Shown piece after piece: positions 1 through 4,716 of a stretch of 5,802 bases of DNA. Below the pieces are notes generated by a model that saw only the letters and a list, made by a program, of their open reading frames with translations, was not told the origin of the DNA and did no database searches. The stretch is taken from positions 1 to 5,802 of the forward strand of contig JAFGSH010000013.1 of assembly GCA_016934695.1 (NCBI GenBank), written 5' to 3'. Numbering within the stretch: the stretch's first letter is position 1; the number at the start of each line of letters is the position of its first letter. The position numbers and the translations under genes were made by a program. Source of the DNA: Deltaproteobacteria bacterium (GTDB taxonomy: Bacteria; Desulfobacterota; Syntrophia; Syntrophales; UBA2210).

Positions 1-92
1 GACGCCTCCTGAATGGGCGTCATCTCATCATACCCCATACTCACGATCGACTTGAAGATGTCAGGGGGGAGGTTTAATTCACTGAATTTCAT
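1..92 (-). CDS. DEAD-box ATP-dependent RNA helicase, N-terminal fragment
   Basis: Reading the minus strand from the ATG at 92-90 gives 30 codons that begin MKFSELNLPPDIFKSIVSMG and continue YDEMTPIQEA before leaving the window. This is the start of a DEAD-box RNA helicase. Phe3, the G-Y-D-E-M-T-P-I-Q stretch (residues 20-28) and Gln28 form the Q motif, which in this family recognises the adenine of ATP. The 17-residue spacing from the aromatic residue to the Gly is as usual. Such enzymes unwind short RNA duplexes in ribosome assembly, RNA decay or cold adaptation; the fragment cannot tell which. The frame stays open upstream of the ATG, but the MKF-x-x-L start is typical of the family. A purine-rich stretch (AGAAGATGAGAAG) precedes the start, and a promoter fits just upstream. 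The gene is divergent from the acyl-CoA synthetase gene. The helicase core, including the Walker A and DEAD boxes, lies outside the window. Confidence 0.87.
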   Translation of the reverse strand, partial: MKFSELNLPPDIFKSIVSMGYDEMTPIQEA

Positions 93-122
93 CGACGGCT
101 TCTCATCTTCTCTCTGCGGCGC

Positions 123-151
123 ACTATACACGATCCCACCTTCCTGATCAA
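123..151 (-). promoter_or_regulatory. Predicted sigma-70 promoter for the helicase gene
   Basis: On the minus strand a -35 box TTGATC (151-146, 4 of 6 consensus bases) and a -10 box TATAGT (128-123, 5 of 6) are separated by exactly 17 bp. Transcription would start near 116, giving a leader of about 25 nt before the helicase ATG at 92. Spacing, strand and distance all fit. This is a prediction from sequence only. Confidence 0.45.
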
Positions 152-192
152 GATAATTATCGAATTTCCTTGGGTACCGCACCACAAGGAAA

Positions 193-201
193 TGGTATCA
201 T
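193..201 (+). promoter_or_regulatory. Possible extended -10 promoter facing the structured region
   Basis: TGGTATCAT on the plus strand matches the extended -10 pattern TGnTATAAT at all but one fixed base. No good -35 box lies 16-18 bp upstream (TTGGGT at 170-175 is poor and 20 bp away), although extended -10 promoters can work without one. It would start a transcript near 208 that runs into the terminator at 349-407. It is weak evidence alone and noted because that terminator otherwise has no promoter. Confidence 0.25.
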
Positions 202-224
202 TCACCATACTGCGATCCGGCCGT

Positions 225-235
225 ATTCAGTGAAT
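225..235. repeat. 11-bp near-palindrome, second copy inverted at 77-87
   Basis: ATTCAGTGAAT is an inverted repeat with a single central base. Its exact reverse complement ATTCACTGAAT occurs at 77-87, inside the first codons of the helicase. The two copies sit on either side of the predicted helicase promoter (123-151), with centres 148 bp apart. A pair of operator sites is possible. The copy at 77-87 is also explained by the codons for Phe-Ser-Glu, so chance is a real alternative. Confidence 0.3.
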
Positions 236-299
236 CCACGGTCCGGGAATTCTTTTGACCCTCCAGCCAATTTCTTTACGGGTCACAGGGGTGCGTCAT

Positions 300-346
300 G
301 TTTCATGAAACGATAGGAAGGACTGTTTCTCGTTTCGTGAAACGAG
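300..346. repeat. Paired palindromes GTTTC-n2-GAAAC, 32 bp apart (possible operator)
   Basis: GTTTCATGAAAC (300-311) is a perfect 12-bp palindrome. GTTTCGTGAAAC (332-343) differs at one base and is extended by CTC and GAG arms to CTCGTTTC-GT-GAAACGAG (329-346). The repeats are offset by exactly 32 bp, close to three turns of B-DNA, so a dimeric protein at each site would lie on the same face. The downstream -35 box starts 60 bp after the second site ends, a position suited to an activator or a looping repressor. In RNA the second copy gives a stable hairpin (326-349, loop CGTG). DNA-binding site and RNA hairpin cannot be separated from sequence alone. Confidence 0.5.
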
Positions 347-348
347 GG

Positions 349-407
349 AGACCCCGACCCCCCGGAAGATCATCGCTCACCCTTCATAACGGCGGGGTCT
401 TTTTATT
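349..407 (+). terminator. Intrinsic terminator-like hairpin with T-tract
   Basis: AGACCCCG (349-356) pairs perfectly with CGGGGTCT (393-400), and the run TTTTTATT follows at 400-407. The 36-nt interior is long for a terminator, but it can fold further: CCG (362-364) with CGG (390-392) and GAAG (365-368) with CTTC (382-385). The orientation is plus. No plus-strand gene lies upstream in the window, so it would end a short separate transcript or insulate the promoter directly after it. Confidence 0.5.
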
Positions 408-434
408 GACAGCCAGAGGGCTTTCCCCTATAGT
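406..434 (+). promoter_or_regulatory. Strong sigma-70 promoter for the acyl-CoA synthetase gene
   Basis: TTGACA (406-411) is a perfect -35 box. TATAGT (429-434) matches the -10 consensus at 5 of 6 bases, and the spacer is the ideal 17 bp. Transcription should start near 441, giving a leader of about 42 nt that contains GGAG (472-475), 7 nt before the ATG at 483. The -35 box begins at the end of the preceding terminator T-tract. The near-consensus sequence suggests strong basal expression unless it is repressed. Confidence 0.72.
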
Positions 435-482
435 ACGCTTGCCTCTGCAGGAGCAGCATACACACATTTCCGGAGACATAGG

Positions 483-1934
483 ATGCCTGATTACACTCCT
501 TCCGACCTAGCAAGGTTTTTTAAACCGAAGAGTATAGCCATTGTTGGCGTCTCCCGGAGCGCTTCCAGCTTCGGGGGATTGAGCTTTCTGCACCACTTCG
601 TCGCGGCGGGCTATCCAGGGACTGTCTATCCGATCAATCCCAGGGCCGCAAGCGTTCAGGGGATCAGGGCATACCCTGATCTGGCATCGCTCCCCGAAGT
701 GCCGGATCTCGTCATGGTTGCAGTTCAGGCCTCTGCCGTCCCTGCCGTCCTCGAGGAGTGCGGCCGTCTGGGGATCAGACATATCCACATCCTCTCGGCC
801 GGCTTCGGCGAACTGGGGACGGAGGAAGGAGCGACTCTCGAAAAGCGAGTGTCCTCCATTGCGGCACAGTATGGCCTCCTCATCATGGGACCGAACTGCA
901 TGGGGCCGTACTGTCCGGCTTTCAAACTGACGGCATGGGGGGCTATCCCGGGAAGAGACGGCGATCTCGGCATCATCTCGCAGAGCGGGGGTATAACGCA
1001 GCGCCTGACCGAGCAGGTCTCGTCCCTGGGAGTGGGGGTGAGCAAGGCGGCCAGTATCGGAAACGCAACGGTGCTCGACAGCACCGACTTTCTTGAGTAT
1101 ATGGCCGGCGATGATGATATCGACGTTATCGCCATGTACCTGGAGAGTGTCCGTGACGGGAGACGTCTCTTCGAACTCGCACGGGACGCAACGCCCCGGA
1201 AACCGATCATCCTCTTGAAGGGGGGACGGACAGAAAAAGGGGCGGCCACGGTGGCATCTCACACGGGAACCCTGGCGGGGAACGGGCGATTGTGGCAGGC
1301 CTTCTTCGACCAGGCAGGCGTCACCCCCGTATCCTGTATGAACGAGTGGGCGGATACGATCCTCGCGTTCTCATCCCTCCCGGAGACAGAAGGGGGCGGT
1401 CTCTTCATCATCGGCGGGGGTGGCGGAAACAGCGTCATCTTCTCCGACGGCGCTGTTGGAGAAGGGCTTGCCGTTCCACCGCTCTCATCCGCAAGCATGA
1501 GACGGATTCGCCCTATCGTCCCCGTAGCGGGGAGCATCGCCGGCAATCCTCTCGACCTGTGGGAATCTTTCGTGAATGGCGACCGCCTCTGTGACCTTCT
1601 GGACACAGCGTATCGGGATCCGAATATTCACATGGTGATCGCCGATCGCCTGATCCCGCGGATCGCCTTTCACAGCGCCGAGATGCCCGATCCGACCCCC
1701 GGGATCATCGACTTCATCCATACCCATAAAAAGAGAAAGCCGACGGTCTTCACCATCGACTATGACGGGGGTGACCATGAGCTGAACGCGAGGGGTACCG
1801 CACTCCGGCGCCGCTTCTGTGAAGCGGGGATCCCCGCCTATCCATCCTTCGAACGGGCGATCCGCGCTCTCTCCCACTTCCGGAGATACCACGACCAGCA
1901 GAGAAAAATATCCGGAAGAATCAAACTTTCTTAG
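483..1934 (+). CDS. Acyl-CoA synthetase (NDP-forming), alpha-subunit type
   Basis: The 483-residue protein has the domain order of the alpha part of ADP-forming acetyl/acyl-CoA synthetases, which interconvert acyl-CoA + ADP + phosphate with acid + CoA + ATP in the cytoplasm. An N-terminal Rossmann CoA-binding domain begins at the motif F-x-P-K-S-I-A-I-V-G (13-22). MGPNCMG (135-141) and ISQSGG (165-170) belong to the ligase-CoA domain. S-H-T-G-T-L-A-G (259-266) carries the expected phosphohistidine, His260. Glu221 in YLESVRDGRR lies 39 residues before it, where succinyl-CoA synthetase has its histidine-stabilising Glu. GNPLDLW (354-360) and the C-terminal GIPAYPSFERAIRALSHFRRY are also family-like. 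The ATP-grasp beta part is absent: the protein ends where fused enzymes of about 700 residues continue, and neither neighbour supplies it. The substrate is unknown. The start is supported by GGAG 7 nt upstream and a strong promoter. Its 3' end overlaps the convergent GNAT gene by 14 bp. Confidence 0.9.
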   Translation: MPDYTPSDLARFFKPKSIAIVGVSRSASSFGGLSFLHHFVAAGYPGTVYPINPRAASVQGIRAYPDLASLPEVPDLVMVAVQASAVPAVLEECGRLGIRHIHILSAGFGELGTEEGATLEKRVSSIAAQYGLLIMGPNCMGPYCPAFKLTAWGAIPGRDGDLGIISQSGGITQRLTEQVSSLGVGVSKAASIGNATVLDSTDFLEYMAGDDDIDVIAMYLESVRDGRRLFELARDATPRKPIILLKGGRTEKGAATVASHTGTLAGNGRLWQAFFDQAGVTPVSCMNEWADTILAFSSLPETEGGGLFIIGGGGGNSVIFSDGAVGEGLAVPPLSSASMRRIRPIVPVAGSIAGNPLDLWESFVNGDRLCDLLDTAYRDPNIHMVIADRLIPRIAFHSAEMPDPTPGIIDFIHTHKKRKPTVFTIDYDGGDHELNARGTALRRRFCEAGIPAYPSFERAIRALSHFRRYHDQQRKISGRIKLS

Positions 1935-2700
1935 AGATTGTATAGGCCCGATAGTTGTAACAATTGACGAATCCGATCCTTTCGTAGACCGGTTTGCCCA
2001 TCTTGGACGCCTGGAGGCTCGCCAGTGTGCACCCTCTATTCCTTCCCGCCAGGACGGCATGCTGGGTCACCGCAGCGCCGAAACCGCGCCTCCGGTATTT
2101 CTTCGGCGTGGCAACCCAGTATATACCCGCTATATCCCCCGTCTTGATCAGCATTGATGCCGAGGCGGGACGACCGTCGGCATATCCGATAAAGAGTTCG
2201 GTATCGGGTAGAGCCCGCACCCGTTCGGTGATCAGAAACGGCCCCACCTTGCTGTGAAAATCGAATCCCTCTGCGACCGTCTCCTGAAAGTGGGCCAGTT
2301 CTTCGGGGGTGACAACCCGCTTGATAACCAGGTCAGTCTCCTCGCCGCCCTTTCCGCCCAGATCGGACAGGATCATGGCCGGTTGGGGTTCGATCTCCCT
2401 GTATCCCTTCTCCTTCATCAAGGGTTCATATCCATCTTCAAAGCCGGGGCTGATCAGGACACGAAAGGGAAGGCCCCGGAGTTCGAAGAACTGTTCCCAT
2501 TTCTGAATTACCTTTTCCGGTTTTGAAGTCTTTTTCTTAATGAATACGACATTGTATTGTTTATTGGGAACCCCGCTGCTCACAATGCCGATATTGTAGG
2601 TGTCCAAAAATTCGCCTATGACGGAATTCGACATCAAGAGTCCCATCGAAAGCAGGAAATTGTGATCGATCAAGTGCTGTTGCCTCGTGTCCACTATCAT
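1921..2700 (-). CDS. GNAT-family N-acetyltransferase with extended N-terminal domain
   Basis: The 259-residue protein ends in a GNAT acyltransferase domain (about 125-259). The acetyl-CoA pyrophosphate loop is visible as YRRRGFGAA (202-210), preceded by the beta-4 stretch IAGIYWVATP (190-199). It is followed by LQASKMGKPVYERIGF (229-244), a C-terminal pattern seen in GNAT proteins of about 250 residues. Residues 1-115 are not a recognisable catalytic domain and may be a degenerate GNAT-like half that helps bind substrate; this is inference. The acceptor amine is unknown. It is the last gene of the minus-strand cluster. Its ATG lies one base after the upstream gene's TAA (TAAGATG), and its Shine-Dalgarno is inside that gene, which points to translational coupling. 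The coding DNA for the N-terminal part (2521-2640) is about 39% GC, lower than its surroundings. The 3' end overlaps the convergent synthetase gene. Confidence 0.85.
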   Translation of the reverse strand: MIVDTRQQHLIDHNFLLSMGLLMSNSVIGEFLDTYNIGIVSSGVPNKQYNVVFIKKKTSKPEKVIQKWEQFFELRGLPFRVLISPGFEDGYEPLMKEKGYREIEPQPAMILSDLGGKGGEETDLVIKRVVTPEELAHFQETVAEGFDFHSKVGPFLITERVRALPDTELFIGYADGRPASASMLIKTGDIAGIYWVATPKKYRRRGFGAAVTQHAVLAGRNRGCTLASLQASKMGKPVYERIGFVNCYNYRAYTISKKV

Positions 2701-2701
2701 C

Positions 2702-3199
2702 TTAACCGCTCCCTCCGATCTGATACGACATAAAGGTCACCCGAAACGGCAGGTGGGCGAATACCTTCGTTTCCCCCTCAACAAACCCTATCTCGCGATA
2801 CCACCTCTTGAGATCCGTATCTCCCGCAATAATTCCGATTCCCACACGCACGGCCCCCGAACGTTGTGCCTGCGCCAGGACGTGCTCGACCAGAGCCCTG
2901 CCCAGGCCGCGCCGCCGCCGGTCCGGAAGAACTGCAAGGCGTTCAAGGTACCATTCTCCTCCCTCTGCCCGTTCGAGGGCCACACACCCCGCGGCACCAT
3001 TCTCCTCATCGAGAATGCAATAGACAACACCGCGATCCATGTCCCTCCGCACCCACTCCACGGTGCAGTTCGACGGATGTTTTGGGCAGTTATCCGACGT
3101 CAGGCCGAAACGACCCGCCACATCTCTGAAGGAGACCCGGATAACCTCCGTCAGAATATCGATATCCTCCGGCCTCCCCGTCCGGATACTGTAATCCAT
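2702..3199 (-). CDS. GNAT-family N-acetyltransferase (single domain)
   Basis: This 165-residue protein has the length and order of a one-domain GNAT acyltransferase, which moves an acyl group from acyl-CoA to an amine. The N-terminal IRTGRPEDIDILTEVI (5-20) is the usual strand-helix opening. Core strands include YLERLAVLPD (84-93). The CoA loop R-R-R-R-G-L-G-R-A (94-102) is a clear Q/R-x-x-G-x-G/A motif, and WYREIGFVEG (133-142) is the typical C-terminal Y-x-x-x-G-F element. An unusual insert, CPKHPSNC (38-45), carries C-x2-H-x3-C. The start at 3199 is chosen because AGAAGGGA lies 6 nt upstream and the protein then begins with MDYSIRTG. An in-frame ATG at 3232 would add 11 basic residues (MRRRYLQKGSE) with no better ribosome site. 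The substrate is unknown. It sits 69 nt downstream of the racemase-like gene and 1 nt upstream of the second GNAT gene. Confidence 0.87.
   Translation of the reverse strand: MDYSIRTGRPEDIDILTEVIRVSFRDVAGRFGLTSDNCPKHPSNCTVEWVRRDMDRGVVYCILDEENGAAGCVALERAEGGEWYLERLAVLPDRRRRGLGRALVEHVLAQAQRSGAVRVGIGIIAGDTDLKRWYREIGFVEGETKVFAHLPFRVTFMSYQIGGSG
2709..2716 (-). promoter_or_regulatory. Shine-Dalgarno for the larger GNAT gene, inside the upstream gene
   Basis: GGAGGGAG on the minus strand ends 8 nt before the ATG at 2700. It is formed by the last Gly-Gly-Ser codons of the preceding GNAT gene. Together with the one-base gap between TAA and ATG, this suggests that translation of the two genes is coupled. 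Confidence 0.65.
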
Positions 3200-3205
3200 T
3201 TCACT

Positions 3206-3213
3206 TCCCTTCT
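3206..3213 (-). promoter_or_regulatory. Shine-Dalgarno that sets the GNAT start at 3199
   Basis: AGAAGGGA on the minus strand ends 6 nt before the ATG at 3199. It favours this start over the in-frame ATG at 3232, which would place the site inside the coding region. Confidence 0.6.
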
Positions 3214-3268
3214 GCAAGTACCGACGGCGCACCAGCCTCGGTCCGTGCCACCCCGTGACTTTCCCGAT

Positions 3269-3967
3269 TCAGGCACCGGCAGAGCATGCCAGAATACCCT
3301 CTATATGGATGGCGGTCGTGTTCAGAAAGGGAATGCCGCCGTACTCATCTTTATCAAGAATCATAGGCAGTTCCGTACATCCAAGGATCAAGCCCTCGAT
3401 CGAATCCTCATCTCTCATCCGTCCGGCTATGGCCAACAGCTCTTCCCTGGTCGAATCCTGCACGATCCCCAGCTCGATCTCGGTCATGAGTCTGTTGTGG
3501 ATCTGTTCTATCTCGTCGGCCTTCGGGACGACGACCGAGATTCCCGCCGCCCGGAACGTCTTTTGGTAAAAATCGGACTGCATGGTAAACCGCGTCCCCA
3601 TGAGACCGACCCTCTTCATGCCCAGAGCCCCGGCCCTCCGGCATGTCTCATCGACGATGCTCAGCAGGGGGATGGAGGAGCGTGCCTGCACCTGATCAAA
3701 AACGATATGGGGCGTGTTGGCGCCGATCACGGCAAAGTCCGCCCCGGCGCGCTGCAGGGCGCTGGTCCTCTCGAGGAGCCAATCGATCAGTTCGTCCCAC
3801 CGTTTCGCTTCTACCATTTTCAGTACTTCACCGACATCGGCGCTGTAGATGATCATCTCCGGTCCGGCAATTCCTCCCTGCCGCCTTCGATAGGTATCGA
3901 CGATCCCCCGGTAGTAATCGATCGTCGATTCCGGCCCCAACCCGCCGATAATTCCTATCTTTTTCAT
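3269..3967 (-). CDS. Aspartate/glutamate racemase family protein with one catalytic Cys
   Basis: The 232-residue protein opens with MKKIGIIGGLGPESTIDYYR, the hallmark of the aspartate racemase branch of the Asp/Glu/hydantoin racemase superfamily. These are cofactor-free enzymes whose two pseudo-symmetric halves normally each give one Cys as acid/base. The first active-site motif here is G-A-N-T-P-H (82-87), with Ala83 where two-Cys racemases have Cys. The second is L-G-C-T-E-L-P (195-201), with Cys197 intact. In the E. coli homologue YgeA the matching residues are Thr83 and Cys197, so one-Cys members are known; Ala removes any side-chain base there. True racemase activity is therefore uncertain, and a one-way or altered reaction is possible. 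The start at 3967 is preferred over an in-frame ATG at 4000 because GAGAGGGA lies 6 nt before it and the family start matches. It lies 47 nt after the thioesterase gene on the same strand. Confidence 0.88.
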   Translation of the reverse strand: MKKIGIIGGLGPESTIDYYRGIVDTYRRRQGGIAGPEMIIYSADVGEVLKMVEAKRWDELIDWLLERTSALQRAGADFAVIGANTPHIVFDQVQARSSIPLLSIVDETCRRAGALGMKRVGLMGTRFTMQSDFYQKTFRAAGISVVVPKADEIEQIHNRLMTEIELGIVQDSTREELLAIAGRMRDEDSIEGLILGCTELPMILDKDEYGGIPFLNTTAIHIEGILACSAGA

Positions 3968-3973
3968 CCGACA

Positions 3974-3981
3974 TCCCTCTC
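3974..3981 (-). promoter_or_regulatory. Shine-Dalgarno that sets the racemase-family start at 3967
   Basis: GAGAGGGA on the minus strand ends 6 nt before the ATG at 3967. An upstream in-frame ATG at 4000 has only a weak GGAG and would add 11 residues before the conserved MKKIGIIGG. Confidence 0.6.
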
Positions 3982-4014
3982 GCGGCCTTTTTTTATGCAT
4001 CGCTCCGCCGGTTT

Positions 4015-4539
4015 TTAAAATTCACATTTCTCATGATTCTCCTGGCAGGCCTTTTCCTTCTGTCTCTCTTCGAGCCTCATCCTTCTCCGTGCCTCCGCTT
4101 CCCGGTTCCGGCGGACCTGTTCATCCGTCTCAAGAATGAGCGGGACGATTTCCTTCGGCCTTCCATCGGGACCGAGGGCCACCATAGTGAGATAGGCCGA
4201 AGCGGTATGCCGGACCTTCCCCGTCACCAGGTTTTCCGTCTCCACCCTGACCCCGACCTCCATTGAGGTCCTCCCCACCATGTTGAGCCCCGCCTTCAAG
4301 GTAAGCAGATCGCCTATGAAAACAGGGCTGTGAAAGTCGAGGCGGTCGATGGATGCCGTGACGACGTTGGTCCGTGCGTGCCGCACGGCGACGGCGCCCG
4401 CCACGGTGTCGATCAGCTTCATGATTGCGCCGCCATGCACATTCCCCGCCGGATTCGCATCGAGAGGATTCATTACTTGCGCCATCACAACACTGCTCTC
4501 ACCCGCATATTTCCCTTTCCTTACTGTTTCTTCTTTCAT
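4015..4539 (-). CDS. Hotdog-fold acyl-CoA thioesterase
   Basis: This 174-residue protein belongs to the single-hotdog acyl-CoA thioesterase group related to YkhA/YciA and to each half of mammalian ACOT7. These enzymes hydrolyse acyl-CoA to acid and CoA as oligomers. The core motif D-A-N-P-A-G-N-V-H-G-G (27-37) leads into the central helix with L-I-D (42-44). Asn29 and Asp44 match the catalytic Asn and Asp that ACOT7 supplies from different halves, so both are present in one domain. TASIDRLDFHSPVFIGD and VGRTSMEVGVRVETENLVTG are family-like strands. The last 35 residues or so are highly charged (RRNREAEARRRMRLEERQ) and probably helical. The start at 4539 is chosen because AAGGA lies 8 nt upstream; an ATG at 4548 (MSQM) has that site touching it and would be poorly spaced. 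The preceding 177 nt up to the CoA-transferase stop show no clear terminator. Confidence 0.9.
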   Translation of the reverse strand: MKEETVRKGKYAGESSVVMAQVMNPLDANPAGNVHGGAIMKLIDTVAGAVAVRHARTNVVTASIDRLDFHSPVFIGDLLTLKAGLNMVGRTSMEVGVRVETENLVTGKVRHTASAYLTMVALGPDGRPKEIVPLILETDEQVRRNREAEARRRMRLEERQKEKACQENHEKCEF

Positions 4540-4547
4540 CTGAGACA

Positions 4548-4552
4548 TCCTT
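4548..4552 (-). promoter_or_regulatory. Shine-Dalgarno that sets the thioesterase start at 4539
   Basis: AAGGA on the minus strand ends 8 nt before the ATG at 4539. For the alternative ATG at 4548-4546 the same bases abut or overlap the start codon, which is too close to work well. Confidence 0.5.
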
Positions 4553-4716
4553 CATGAAGCGTGGTGGTACTGGTTCTTACTCTCCGTGCGAGCCTGCGGA
4601 GCAGATTTCACCGGTGCATGGGACATGACGACTCCACCGCTGCAGCACGGTATTTCTCCCTCCCCCGCTCTCGGATAATCGGCCCGTGGTTCTCCAACAC
4701 CGGCGGAACTTAAGAA

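Larger units (their letters stand above)
208..407 (+). ncRNA. Candidate small RNA or leader transcript, unassigned
   Basis: This stretch has no credible reading frame but is rich in potential RNA structure. TGACCC (256-261) can pair with GGGTCA (280-285). GTTTCATGAAAC (300-311) is palindromic. An A/U-rich hairpin forms from 326-349 around the loop CGTG. A terminator-like stem follows at 349-356/393-400 with a T-tract. The only upstream gene points away, so a plus-strand terminator here needs its own transcript, for which TGGTATCAT at 193-201 could be the promoter. The 5' end is a guess. I tried to match it to common riboswitch classes (cyclic-di-GMP, TPP, glycine, cobalamin, fluoride) and to SRP RNA and recognised none. 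It could instead be purely DNA-level control sequence. Confidence 0.25.

Noticed and set aside
300..343. ParB parS centromere sites
   Set aside because: parS is GTTTC-ACGT-GAAAC (four central bases), while both copies here have two. There is no par gene in the window.
208..407. A known riboswitch class such as cyclic-di-GMP, TPP, glycine, cobalamin or fluoride
   Set aside because: None of the conserved core sequences of these classes could be found by eye, and the putative transcript ends before the synthetase promoter.
298..510. Plus-strand open frame of 70 codons in the intergenic region
   Set aside because: It covers the palindromes, the terminator-like hairpin and the strong promoter, runs into the synthetase gene in another frame, has no ribosome site of note, and its product resembles nothing I know.
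507..1262. Minus-strand open frame of 251 codons antisense to the synthetase gene
   Set aside because: No recognisable motif and an antisense-like composition. The plus-strand frame has all the expected catalytic motifs.
3968..3994. Plus-strand terminator at the T7 run 3988-3994
   Set aside because: No stable hairpin precedes the T-run, and no plus-strand gene lies upstream to be terminated. It is the A-rich spacer between two minus-strand genes.
2687..4018. Plus-strand open frame of 443 codons antisense to the small GNAT and racemase-family genes
   Set aside because: It is long, but its product is rich in Pro, Arg and His and has no domain, which is typical of the reverse strand of GC-rich genes. 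The minus-strand proteins under it carry clear family motifs.
4582..4601. Minus-strand terminator between the CoA-transferase and thioesterase genes
   Set aside because: The CTCCG/CGGAG stem is only 5 bp with a 10-nt loop, and no T-tract follows on the minus strand.
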